Below, piece after piece: positions 1 through 7,009 of a DNA stretch of 8,471 nucleotides. The translations under genes were made by a program, and so were the position numbers. Below the pieces are notes generated by a model. It did not search any database, was not told where the DNA came from, and worked only from the letters and a program-made list of their open reading frames with translations. Every line of letters starts with the position of its first letter. The first letter of the stretch is position 1. Origin of the DNA: Legionella longbeachae (GTDB taxonomy: Bacteria; Pseudomonadota; Gammaproteobacteria; Legionellales; Legionellaceae); the NCBI GenBank assembly GCA_016191305.1, contig JACPOX010000039.1, forward strand, positions 1 to 8,471. Direction: 5' to 3'.

Positions 1-690
1 AGATGCGAATAGGTATGATTTCCCAAATTAAGTTTTTTTTTTACACAATCTCCTGCAGTCGTACTACATTGGCCATAAACTCGTTCAATAAAATACTGAG
101 CTTCCAATGTTGGAATGAATAAGTTGCTCTTTGCCACACGCCAACATGAATCTATATTGGTATGCTATCCTATAAACGCTACTTAGTAATTGTGCTTCCA
201 TAAAAGCATCTAACAAATGTGCTTTGGATTTAAAAAAATTTATATAATTTTTAAAGCAAGCATTCTTAATTCTCAAATACATATCATCTTGATCGGTTAG
301 TCCATGATGTTTTTTTATTTGTTCCAAAAAGTTTAGCAGCGAAAACAATGGATGCGAGATTATTATTTCACCCAAATCAATAAGCGTGATTTTTTTGATA
401 CATCATCTATGAGAGTGTTGTTGTCATTAAAATCAGGCTGAACCATGGTTTGTTTGATAGGATAGTCTGATAATTTTTTACATAAACTAAAAACCTTTGG
501 AAGTAGGACCTCTAATTACTATTTCAGCTTCCGCTAGCAATAAATCATTTTGTTGAATTAATTCGTTGTATAAACTAGGCAATTTTTCGAGTCGATAATC
601 AGGAACTGCAATATCAAAAATAACATCTACATGATCTGCAATAGCTATCTGAAGAGATGTAAATTGGTCAATCGCTCTGCAAAGCAAAGC
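1..690 (-). pseudogene. Aminoglycoside phosphotransferase (APH)-like protein, truncated and frameshifted
   Basis: Remnant of a kinase-fold phosphotransferase of the APH/choline kinase superfamily. Reading leftward, the first block (about 690-500) contains RAIDQFTSLQIAIADHVDV and YRLEKLPSLYNELIQQND. A second block in another frame (about 495-397) contains KKLSDYPIKQTMVQPDFNDN followed by NTLIDD; this corresponds to the Brenner-type catalytic loop (H/Q-x-D-x-x-x-x-N), here with Gln in place of the usual His. A third block (about 390-110) begins with the metal-binding IDLGE motif and continues ISHPLFSLLNFLEQIKKHHG. A fourth (about 110-75) reads LEAQYFIERVYGQ. At least three frame changes are therefore needed, near 487-497, at the T7 run 390-396, and near 105-115. 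The N-terminal third is absent: similarity starts nine bases after the stop of the full-length dbpA frame. The last stretch runs off the window edge without a recognisable end. The family assignment rests on motifs and remembered family wording; the substrate is unknown. It cannot make an active enzyme as read. Confidence 0.72.
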
Positions 691-696
691 CTCTAT

Positions 697-2103
697 TTAA
701 CTGATTATGCGAACATTCATCTTACGACCTTTTACTTTTCCATTTTGTAAATAGCTCATTGCTTTATCGACGTGATTTCGATGAATTGCTACATAGGAAT
801 ACATGGGGGTAATGTTAATTTTGCCAATAGTAGTTCCGTCAAATCCTGCATCCTTGGTTAATGCACCTAAAATATCTCCTGGCCGAATTTTATCTTATTT
901 ACCCGAGGCAAGGCATAAAGTGACCATTTCAGGTACTAATCGAGTATGGTGACTTTTTTCAAATTCATTGCTGCTTCCCCAAATAGGAGGATGGGGTAGA
1001 TTATCTTCTATGACACAGATGCGTTGTGCGTCTGCTGGTGTAGTGATGCTTAGAGCAATTCCTTTATTCCCAGCGCGTCCGGTTCGGCCAATACGATGAA
1101 TATGGGTTTCATATTCAAAAGCAAGGTCAAAATTAATCACTGCTGATAGTTCTTTAATATCAAGACCTCGAGCGGCAACGTCGGTTGCAACCAGGATGGA
1201 ACAACTGTGATTGGCAAAACGCAAAACAGCCAGATCACGGTCAATTTGCTCCATATCTCCATTTAAGGCGATAGCACTAAAGCCTTCATGGATAAGCTCA
1301 TCAGTCACATCGTTTGTTTGTTGCTTGGTATTACAGAATATTAATGTTGAACCGGGTTTAAAGTGTAACAATAATGATTTTAATAAGGAAAATTTATTGG
1401 AGGGTTTGGTTACTTCATAAAAACGTTGCTCTATATCTATTTGACTAGAAGTTGTTTCAATAAGAATTTCTTTGGGATCAATCAAAAACTGCTTGGACAG
1501 TTGTTTGATTTCTTCAGTGTAGGTAGCTGAAAAAAGCAAGGTTTGACGTTGTTTTGGGCAAGCAGAAATGATGCTACTGATGTCGTCAAAAAATCCCATA
1601 TCCAACATTCTGTCAGCTTCATCCAAGACTAAAGTGTGCAGTTTAGTTAAATCCAGGGACTGATTTTTTAAATGCTTCAAAACTCTTCCTGGTGTACCTA
1701 CAATGATATGTGCTCCATGTCTTAATGAGTCCAGCTGCGGTTTCATCGGTATGCCGCCAGATAAATTAATAATTTTAACATGAGACATTAAGCAGGCTAA
1801 TCGGCGAAGGGCCTGGCTGACTTGTTCTGCTAGTTCACGGGTAGGACAAAGAACCAAACCTTGTACTGCAAAAAATGAAATCTTTAGATTATTTAATAGC
1901 GACAAACCAAATGCAGCAGTTTTTCCACTGCCTGTGTTCGCTTGAGCAATAATATCCTGTTTTTTAAGAATTAATGGCAGGCTTTCCATCTGGACAGGTG
2001 TCATATTTTCATAGTTTAAAGAAGCTAGGCTCTTTATCAATTCTGCACGCAAGGGTAACTGAGAGAAAGACAGTTGTGGATTAGTAAGTTCGGATTGAAT
2101 CAT
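697..2103 (-). pseudogene. dbpA: ATP-dependent RNA helicase DbpA, interrupted by a premature stop
   Basis: DEAD-box helicase that in other bacteria is targeted to hairpin 92 of 23S rRNA and acts in large-subunit assembly. From the ATG at 2101-2103 an open frame of 402 codons carries the whole helicase core: motif I AQANTGSGKT (about 53-62), PTRELA (87), TPGR (136), DEAD (160), SAT (191), LIFCNTK (253), ATDVAARGLDI (305) and HRIGRTGRAG (335). The frame then meets TAA at 895-897, directly after LASGK. Reading on in the same frame gives DKIRPGDILGALTKDAGF, TTIGKINITPMYSYVAIH and GKVKGRKMNVRIIS to a TAA at 697-699. This is the DbpA C-terminal RNA-binding domain, and the total of 468 codons matches full-length DbpA. 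A single AAA-to-TAA change explains the break. A helicase core without its specificity domain may still be made. No strong ribosome binding site is visible before the ATG. Confidence 0.88.
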
Positions 2104-2125
2104 TGGATGCGCTTATGTTTTATAA

Positions 2126-2156
2126 ATTATAAATAGAGTAACATTTTTAAGTTCAA
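2126..2156 (-). promoter_or_regulatory. Possible sigma-70 promoter of dbpA
   Basis: On the minus strand a perfect TATAAT (2126-2131) lies 22 bases before the dbpA ATG. TTGAAC (2151-2156) lies 19 bases further upstream, a spacing longer than the usual 17. The surroundings are so AT-rich that such hexamers occur by chance; this is a weak inference. Confidence 0.3.
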
Positions 2157-2280
2157 TTATAAATCAGTTTGTTTTTTTGATCTATTCATAGGCTTAAGAC
2201 ATACTTTTGGAAGAAGAAGCAACACGTAAACCGAATGGTAGAGTATCCTGGATACAATGATTTTGCTAGAATAGACCCAC

Positions 2281-2453
2281 AGCTTAATCAAATATATAAA
2301 ATATAGTTCTGTCTCAATTCAATCTTTTTATGATTAAGGTAATTGAGGAAAGGGGCCTCACGCCTTGTCAATACTCGCTATTAAGATGTCTTCCACGCCA
2401 CGAGCTTTAAGGTCATTTAAAACACCAAGCCAGAAACGTGTTCCTTCATTTTC
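2281..2453 (-). mobile_element. Decayed IS256-family (mutator-type) transposase fragment
   Basis: The minus-strand frame contains ENEGTRFWLGVLNDLKARG followed by VEDILIASID. This matches the catalytic-core wording of IS256-family transposases (ENEG-x-FW, then RGV-DI-IA-C/S-xD with the second catalytic Asp). The family continues with a GFPxAI block and then a TExQxCIVHxIR block. Here the same frame continues KA-stop-GPFPQ, then IETELYFIYLIK after four stop codons in all, with exactly the expected number of residues between the blocks. So the frame is preserved although the codons have decayed by substitution. Neither end of the element, nor the N- and C-terminal parts of the transposase, is recognisable. 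It is an old dead fragment, not a mobile copy. Confidence 0.65.
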
Positions 2454-2576
2454 AAAGCGGTTGACCATTTTACTATTCGAGCCAAAATGGCCTCCCACTC
2501 CGGAACTTGCGCCCCTGACGTAAAAATTGTTTGGTAACGAGACCACATTGCTGTGATCACGTTTCCAAACAATCAT
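2358..2576 (-). CDS. Chimeric 72-codon ORF ending in IS256 transposase sequence; probably not a functional gene
   Basis: An ATG at 2574-2576, 21 bases after the hrpB stop, opens a 72-codon frame. Residues 42-69 are the IS256-type transposase segment described separately. Residues 1-41 (for example NNFYVRGASSGVGGHFGSN) do not resemble the region that normally precedes that transposase block, and I do not recognise them. The ORF therefore appears to span a junction between unrelated DNA and the transposase relic, with the stop at 2358-2360 created by decay. No convincing ribosome binding site is visible. It is most likely a chance open frame; a small fused protein cannot be excluded. Confidence 0.2.
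   Translation of the reverse strand: MIVWKRDHSNVVSLPNNFYVRGASSGVGGHFGSNSKMVNRFENEGTRFWLGVLNDLKARGVEDILIASIDKA
2465..2490. repeat. Inverted repeat CCATTTT/AAAATGG beside the transposase remnant
   Basis: Seven-base perfect arms, CCATTTT at 2465-2471 and AAAATGG at 2484-2490, flank 12 bases. The pair sits about 12 bases outside the point where IS256 similarity starts. The following stretch (2491-2520) is more GC-rich than its surroundings. It might be the terminal region of a second insertion sequence at the junction. The element type is not identified. Confidence 0.3.
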
Positions 2577-2597
2577 AGATTCATCGTTGGATTTCTT

Positions 2598-5068
2598 TTA
2601 TTTTCGCCTCGATCCCTTCGCGTGAGCAATGCCATCAGCAGGATTTAATGGCCATTGATGTTTAGGATAACGTATCCGTAACTCTTTACGGATTTCTGAA
2701 TAACCATTTTGCCAAAAGCTTTCTAGATCGCTTGTTACCTGCACTGGACGAAAATTAGGCCCTAATAAATGCAGTACAAGTGACACACTCTGAAATAATA
2801 TTTTCGGCGTTTCTTCCCATCCAAATACTTCTTGGATGCGTACTCTAAGAAAGGGATGTTCAACCGTTGAATAATGAATGGGTATCATGCTACCACTTGG
2901 AACTTTTAACCTATTTGGGAGTTCGGTTTGTAAAATACTACGCAATGTTTCAGATATATTTAGTTCAAAAAAATACACTAAATTTTTTTGCAGTACGAAG
3001 GTCATTTTACTTTCACCGAAACATGCTTGTCTAAATACAGTTAAGCAAAATGATTTTTTTAATGCATTTCCGTCGAAAAGACTTTCCAATTCATCTTGTA
3101 TATGAGGGGGTATTAATGCCTTATGGAATCGTAAAAATATAATCTTTTGATACCACTCATGTAAATTTTCATTTTTCTTCAGTGTGCTCGCCCATCAAAA
3201 ATGATGTCTCTTTTCTTTATTATGTTGTCGGAAAAGTGTTTAAACAAAAATTCTTTATTTATCCCACTCGCCTGATTAATCAAAGTTTCAGCCTCGCCGC
3301 TTTCTTCAAAACCATTCAATGCAATAAAAAATTCACTCCTTTTAACAAGCGTTCGATCTGATAATTTTACACCACGACCACCGACCATTAATGCACGATC
3401 AGAGCTCTTGCGACGTCGACACAAACGATCACCAAAAGATAACATAAGAAGTAACTGTCTGGCTTCATCTTCTTCAAGATAAGCAGGGGGCTCTGCTTTT
3501 TTTAATTTTTTAGCAAGATCTAGAATCTGCTGATAACTTTGCGCGACAGTTTGTAAAATTGTGAATTGACCTTCATATGAAGAACCATCTTTTAGAAATT
3601 TATTCAAAATTTTTAATCGCGGTGCCACATCACATTCAAGATGATCTGCTTGAAAATGATTCGCCATTTCTTTCCGTAGAAGATCGCGCTCTTGTAATAA
3701 CGCTGCAATTTTTGCAGCCAGATCGATGCAATTATTTTCTATACCTGCAATTAATAGTCTCCCCAAACGCAGAGGTAATGGGAAGTCCAAAAGCTGGCGA
3801 CCTATTGATGTTAATTCATTGTTATTTTTGATAGCACCTGCCGCTTGTAAGCTAAAGGTCGCACGTTCAATGTTGACACGGGGAGGTCTTTCAAACCACG
3901 AAAAATTCTGAAAATTCGAGATATGTTGATTAGCTAAAAAAAGTAAACTATCGCTTAAATCTGAACGTAGAATTTCTGGAATATTTGATTTCACAAATGA
4001 ACTTTCATCATGTTGATTCCACATCCTGTAACAAACACCTGGAAATTGTCTGGCAGCTCTACCAGCACGCTGAATGGCGCTCGCTAAGCTAATTCGCGAA
4101 ATTTCCAGACGTGAAAATCCAGTACGTAAATCTTGTTTCATTATTTTTACTAAACCTGAATCTATGACGGTATCAACACCGTCTAATGTAACAGAAGACT
4201 CAGCAATATTAGTTGCAAGAATAATTCTTTGTGCTGAAGATTTTTGCAATGCTATATGCTGTGCTTCCAAAGGAAGACTGCCATGCAGCGTGATCACTTC
4301 TATTTTTTTGCTTTCTTTCCAATCAAGTAAGTTTCCTTTAGCGCGTTCAATTTCACGTGCACCCGGTAAAAATACTAAAATATCTTTATCAGTCTGTCGC
4401 TGTGCTTCTTTGATGACTTGAGATAAATGCTCATAAAATTGATATTGAGGTGTTAGTAATTGGGTTGATTTTTGATAACGTACCGTTAACTCAAATAATT
4501 TTCCAGGCACGGAAATGACAGGACAATTACCCAAATATTCAGCAATTTTTTCTGCTTCGAGTGTCGCTGACATGACCACGATTTTAATATGATGTCCTAA
4601 CTCTTGTAATTCACGTATTAATCCTAGTGTTAAATCAACGTATAAAGATCTTTCATGAAACTCGTCTAGAATCACAATGTCTACATCCTCTAACTCAGGA
4701 TGATGAATCATGTGTCGGGCCAGCAAAGCTTCCGTCATGTAAATTAATCTGGTTTTATGCGATGTTTTATTGACAAAACGGACTTGATAACCAACCTCCT
4801 CACCGACTAGCCAATTATTTTCTTCTGCAACCCGATGAGCAGCAGCAATCGACGCCATTCTTCGAGGTTCTAGCACTAATATTTTCCCGGCTACAACAGA
4901 AAGCAATTCCGGAGGCAATCGAGTTGTCTTGCCAGCACCAGGTGCGGCTGTTATTACTAAATTAGTATGAGATGTTACCTTCTGTAAAATATCATCTATA
5001 AAATCATCTATTGGTAAATGAGTTGAGCCTGCTTTTAAAATGATTGTACCCTCAGTTGAAATTTTCAA
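2598..5068 (-). pseudogene. hrpB: ATP-dependent helicase HrpB, disrupted by internal deletion and frameshift
   Basis: HrpB is a DEAH-box superfamily 2 helicase of poorly defined cellular role. The first open frame (5068-3179, 629 codons) carries Walker A AAPGAGKTT (41-49), LEPRRMASIAAA (66), DEFH (135-138), SAT (167-169), ATNIAESSVTLDG (285-297) and QRAGRAAR (333-340), followed by the helicase-associated region. It ends abnormally at RDIIFDGRAH. From about 3190 a different minus-strand frame continues WASTLKKNENLHEWYQK, through ELPNRLKVPSGSMIPIHYS and DLESFWQNGY, to IRYPKHQWPLNPADG and the stop at 2598. This is the HrpB C-terminal domain with its typical basic tail. Compared with E. coli HrpB, about 45-50 residues that should lie between the two blocks are missing, implying a deletion of roughly 140 bases with frame change near 3185-3200. 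The frame also lacks an ATG: the first start available after the upstream stop is TTG at 5066-5068, with no ribosome binding site, and gives an N-terminus about 15 residues longer than I expect before LPIDDFIDDIL. Confidence 0.88.
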
Positions 5069-5292
5069 ATAACCATTTGAACTTGTAATTTAATGAAAAT
5101 GAACATTTCTATAAATTGACCTCTGGCCTGGATTCTAGTAAAAAATGGGCCTGATTGAAATTTAATCAATAGCACTTTAGGACCGTAGATTTATCTTATT
5201 CTTAATGTTCTAGGAACGTTCAATTATCGAGTGCCAAGTTTCTCTTGAAATTATAATTATTGGTCTTTTGATACTTTTGTTAGAACCCCTCT

Positions 5293-5403
5293 TTATCCGT
5301 TATTGGAGTGACAAAAGAAATAAAAGTCCATTCTTCTCTTCATCACATCAATGAACTGGTCTTGATTTTGAAGTTCGAGTTCCCATATATACAAAATGGT
5401 CAT
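5293..5403 (-). CDS. Small ORF (36 residues) overlapping the recombinase stop codon
   Basis: The ATG (5401-5403) overlaps the TGA stop of the serine recombinase as ATGA, the classical arrangement for translational coupling. The frame encodes MTILYIWELELQNQDQFIDV and then MKRRMDFYFFCHSNNG before TAA at 5293-5295. The first half could form a strand plus an amphipathic helix, similar in look to the start of small ferredoxin-like-fold (monooxygenase-type) domains, but it is too short for one. It could be a truncated gene, a real mini-protein, or a chance frame. No Shine-Dalgarno sequence precedes it other than the purine-rich AAAGATAAAG. I do not recognise it. Confidence 0.3.
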   Translation of the reverse strand: MTILYIWELELQNQDQFIDVMKRRMDFYFFCHSNNG

Positions 5404-6029
5404 TCTTTATCTTTATCTATAATAATACTTGTTGGAGGTTTATACCTGGCTCTATAATTATCAGCAGAAATAGATACTCCTCTCAATTTCAAATATTTGT
5501 AAAACGTCGCTTTGCTTAAATCAAGTTGCATGCAAAGCTCAGTAACACTAAGCTTTCCTTCCTTGTAGAGTAACTCTGATGAGTGCGCCTTTCCTTGAGC
5601 AGACGTTGATAGACCAGCCGGACGCCCCTTTTTTCCTCGCAATCTTACTGCTTCTAATCCTGCAAGTGTCCGCTCTCTTATCAGTTCTCGTTCAAATTCC
5701 GCAAGAGAACCAAATATATTGAATATTAATCGTCCTTGCGCAGTGGTTGTATCTATCGGGTCATTCAAACTTTTAAAACCCACTCCTCTTTCCAGAAGAT
5801 TATTTACTAATGTAATTAAATCTTTAAAAGATCGCCCTAGCCGGTCTAACTTCCATATGACTAAAACGTCATCTTTTCTAATATCCTGAATTAATTCATC
5901 TAAAGCAGGTCGGTTTATTGCAGAACCACTAATTTGATCTTGATAAATTTTCTCACATCCAGCTTTCTTCAAATCAATTTGTAAATCTAAATTTTGGTTG
6001 GTGGTAGAAATTCTAGCATAGCCAATTAT
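5400..6029 (-). CDS. Serine recombinase, resolvase/invertase family, with a non-standard or lost start codon
   Basis: Small serine recombinase that would catalyse site-specific strand exchange through a 5'-phosphoserine link. The N-terminal GYARISTTNQNLDLQ holds the catalytic Ser. Then follow ISGSAINRPALDELI, the catalytic-domain core VIWKLDRLGRSFKDL with its active-site arginines, IDTTTAQGRLIFNIFGSLAE, the helix E region EFERELIRERTLAGLEA, the hinge GKKGRPAGLS, and a C-terminal helix-turn-helix (LSVTELCMQLDLSKATFYKY). About 209 residues is normal for the group. Oddity: between the in-frame TGA at 6042-6044 and the catalytic Ser there is no ATG, GTG or TTG. The codon aligned with the family's initiator Met is ATA (6027-6029), followed by ATT. 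The first ordinary start is TTG at 5970-5972, which would yield a protein without the catalytic Ser. Either a rare start is used or the start codon has mutated and the gene is dead. The residue between D and L in the family's QIDALKK is also absent. Neighbours: a 36-codon ORF overlaps its stop, and inverted repeats lie just upstream. Confidence 0.72.
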   Translation of the reverse strand: MIGYARISTTNQNLDLQIDLKKAGCEKIYQDQISGSAINRPALDELIQDIRKDDVLVIWKLDRLGRSFKDLITLVNNLLERGVGFKSLNDPIDTTTAQGRLIFNIFGSLAEFERELIRERTLAGLEAVRLRGKKGRPAGLSTSAQGKAHSSELLYKEGKLSVTELCMQLDLSKATFYKYLKLRGVSISADNYRARYKPPTSIIIDKDKE

Positions 6030-6034
6030 AGAGG

Positions 6035-6190
6035 ATTTAGTTCAATATAAGGTTATATGTAGTCTAAATTAAACATTATATATTATATAAATAAAACAGT
6101 TTTTTAAACTGAGAGGTGATAATAAAATTAAAAATATATACAAATATTGAATGGTTCAATTATACGGTAGTTTATTTGAACTAAATAAAC
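6035..6190. repeat. AT-rich spacer with inverted repeats upstream of the recombinase
   Basis: ATTTAGTTCAA at 6035-6045 recurs exactly as its reverse complement TTGAACTAAAT at 6176-6186. The right copy is itself part of a 21-base dyad, GTTTATTT (6170-6177) and AAATAAAC (6183-6190) around GAACT. A third small palindrome, CAGTTT/AAACTG with loop TTT, occupies 6097-6111. The placement directly before a serine recombinase gene suggests binding or crossover subsites, as in resolvase res sites. The base composition makes chance palindromes likely, so this is tentative. No gene is visible in 6045-6216. Confidence 0.35.
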
Positions 6191-6216
6191 ATATTTACTA
6201 TATTATCTAAAGTGAC

Positions 6217-6427
6217 TTATTCGAGTAGCTCATAACATACGCTTTGATTATGCTTTTTTAAAAATGCTTTTAAACAATACGGCATGTTTAAATGTAAAAA
6301 GGTGATGAATGCCTTTTTGACTTTGACTTCTGGTTCAGAGTTTTTTGAAAAATTCCGTTTCTCTTGATAGCGTTTTAAGGTCATGTAAGTTGTCTTTAGC
6401 TGAAGCAGGTATCTGCTCCAGACCTTG
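6217..6427 (-). pseudogene. Possible decayed C-terminal extension of the acidic protein
   Basis: Beyond the TAG at 6428-6430 the same frame stays open for 30 more codons (QGLEQIPASAKDNLHDLKTL, then SRETEFFKKL) to TGA at 6335-6337. These residues look like a regular amphipathic helix. At the run of A residues near 6340-6346 a shift would join another frame that reads NSEPEVKVKKAFITFLHLNM and ends VCYELLE at 6217. One nonsense change and one frameshift would then have shortened a longer gene. The alternative is that the acidic protein ends naturally at 6428 and the rest is chance; I cannot decide between them from sequence alone. Confidence 0.3.
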
Positions 6428-6691
6428 CTACGGGCGTAAACCTTCTTGTTCTTCATCATCGATAGGCGTATCAGAATCTTGTTCTTCTTCTGCATCGGCC
6501 GTACTTGTCCCTGGTGATGCACCACTTTCACTTTGACCTTTGTCGAAGTTTCCACCAAGGCCTGATTTGTTATTTTCTAAATCATCCGGTGTTTGTGTTT
6601 TACCTTCGTGTTGATTACGGACCGGCTTATTGCCTGACTCATTATCCATATTGTCTTTTTGATCTTCAGTTAATTCGAATTGATTTTCCAT
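6428..6691 (-). CDS. Small acidic, low-complexity hypothetical protein
   Basis: The 87-residue protein starts MENQFELTEDQKDNM and is rich in Glu, Asp, Asn, Gln, Gly and Ser. Its last third is strongly acidic (TADAEEEQDSD, then IDDEEQEGL), and it has no hydrophobic segment, Cys or Trp, so it is probably disordered and cytoplasmic. The start is well supported: AAAAGGA lies nine bases upstream of the ATG. I do not recognise a family. The frame ends at TAG (6428-6430), and reasonable-looking sequence continues past it, so the product may be shortened. It is isolated, between the recombinase region and an endonuclease remnant on the same strand. Its composition resembles small stress or hydrophilin-type proteins, but that is not evidence of function. 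Confidence 0.55.
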   Translation of the reverse strand: MENQFELTEDQKDNMDNESGNKPVRNQHEGKTQTPDDLENNKSGLGGNFDKGQSESGASPGTSTADAEEEQDSDTPIDDEEQEGLRP

Positions 6692-6700
6692 AATGAAATT

Positions 6701-6707
6701 TCCTTTT
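6701..6707 (-). promoter_or_regulatory. Ribosome binding site of the acidic protein gene
   Basis: AAAAGGA on the minus strand, nine bases before the ATG at 6689-6691. It is the clearest Shine-Dalgarno sequence in the window and fixes the start of this gene. Confidence 0.55.
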
Positions 6708-6752
6708 AATTACACCACTGAAATGCAGCAGAGTATTTTAAAGTATAGCCCA

Positions 6753-6866
6753 CTAGGATAAGGTCGCCCAGCTTTGAGCATATTTGGCAATAAAGGGATT
6801 TATATAACCTTTTTTGCTAGCTACCCGATTAGACCACTCTATTTCCCATTCATCAGGCGGCGTCTC
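6753..6866 (-). pseudogene. C-terminal tail of an endonuclease I (EndA/Dns family) homologue, remnant
   Basis: The minus-strand frame reads ETPPDEWEIEWSNRVASKK and then GYINPFIAKYAQSWATLS to TAG at 6753-6755. Endonuclease I proteins (periplasmic or secreted non-specific DNases) end with a P-x-x-x-WE-x-E-x-x-x-RI-x-x-x-QGN-x-NP-F/Y-V/I pattern; E. coli EndA has [20 protein letters not shown]. The Trp-Glu, the spaced Glu and Arg and the NPFI line up here with matching spacing, while Q and N of QGN are replaced. The frame is closed by TAA directly upstream (6867-6869). The eight residues before it (WYENVR and neighbours) could be a degraded counterpart of the family's LFNAWNK, but the catalytic region is not visible. 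The identification is from memory of the family. Confidence 0.5.
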
Positions 6867-7009
6867 TTAGCGTACGTTTTCGTACCATCGGACTTCAAAC
6901 CCCGAAGAATTATACAGGAAGAATATTATCACTTAACCAGAGATTTACTAACTCGCATTGTTATGATGTTGACTAAAATGGCGAAAAAAGCTAATTAGAC
7001 GACGCTCGG

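Noticed and set aside
2160..2280. Possible coding relic on the minus strand (CIQDTLPFGLRVASSSKSMS before a stop)
   Set aside because: It is short and not in a known family. It lies in a different frame from the IS256 relic and has no start.
2878..4421. Several plus-strand ORFs of 61-115 codons between 2878 and 4421
   Set aside because: All lie antisense to the clearly recognisable hrpB helicase frames and show no family resemblance or start signals.
5214..5354. Plus-strand open frame with a hydrophobic stretch (EIIIIGLLILLLEPLFIRYW)
   Set aside because: No ATG, GTG or TTG gives a sensible start before the hydrophobic segment, and hydrophobic frames arise easily in AT-rich DNA. It partly overlaps the minus-strand mini-ORF.
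6097..6111. CAGTTT-TTT-AAACTG palindrome as a terminator for the minus-strand acidic gene
   Set aside because: The stem has only two G-C pairs and the T-tract is interrupted. It is more likely a chance palindrome in very AT-rich DNA.
6774..6998. Plus-strand 74-codon ORF (FFASYPIRPLYFPFIRRR and on)
   Set aside because: It has only a TTG start without a ribosome binding site, and its composition is odd. The minus strand of its first half fits the endonuclease I tail better.
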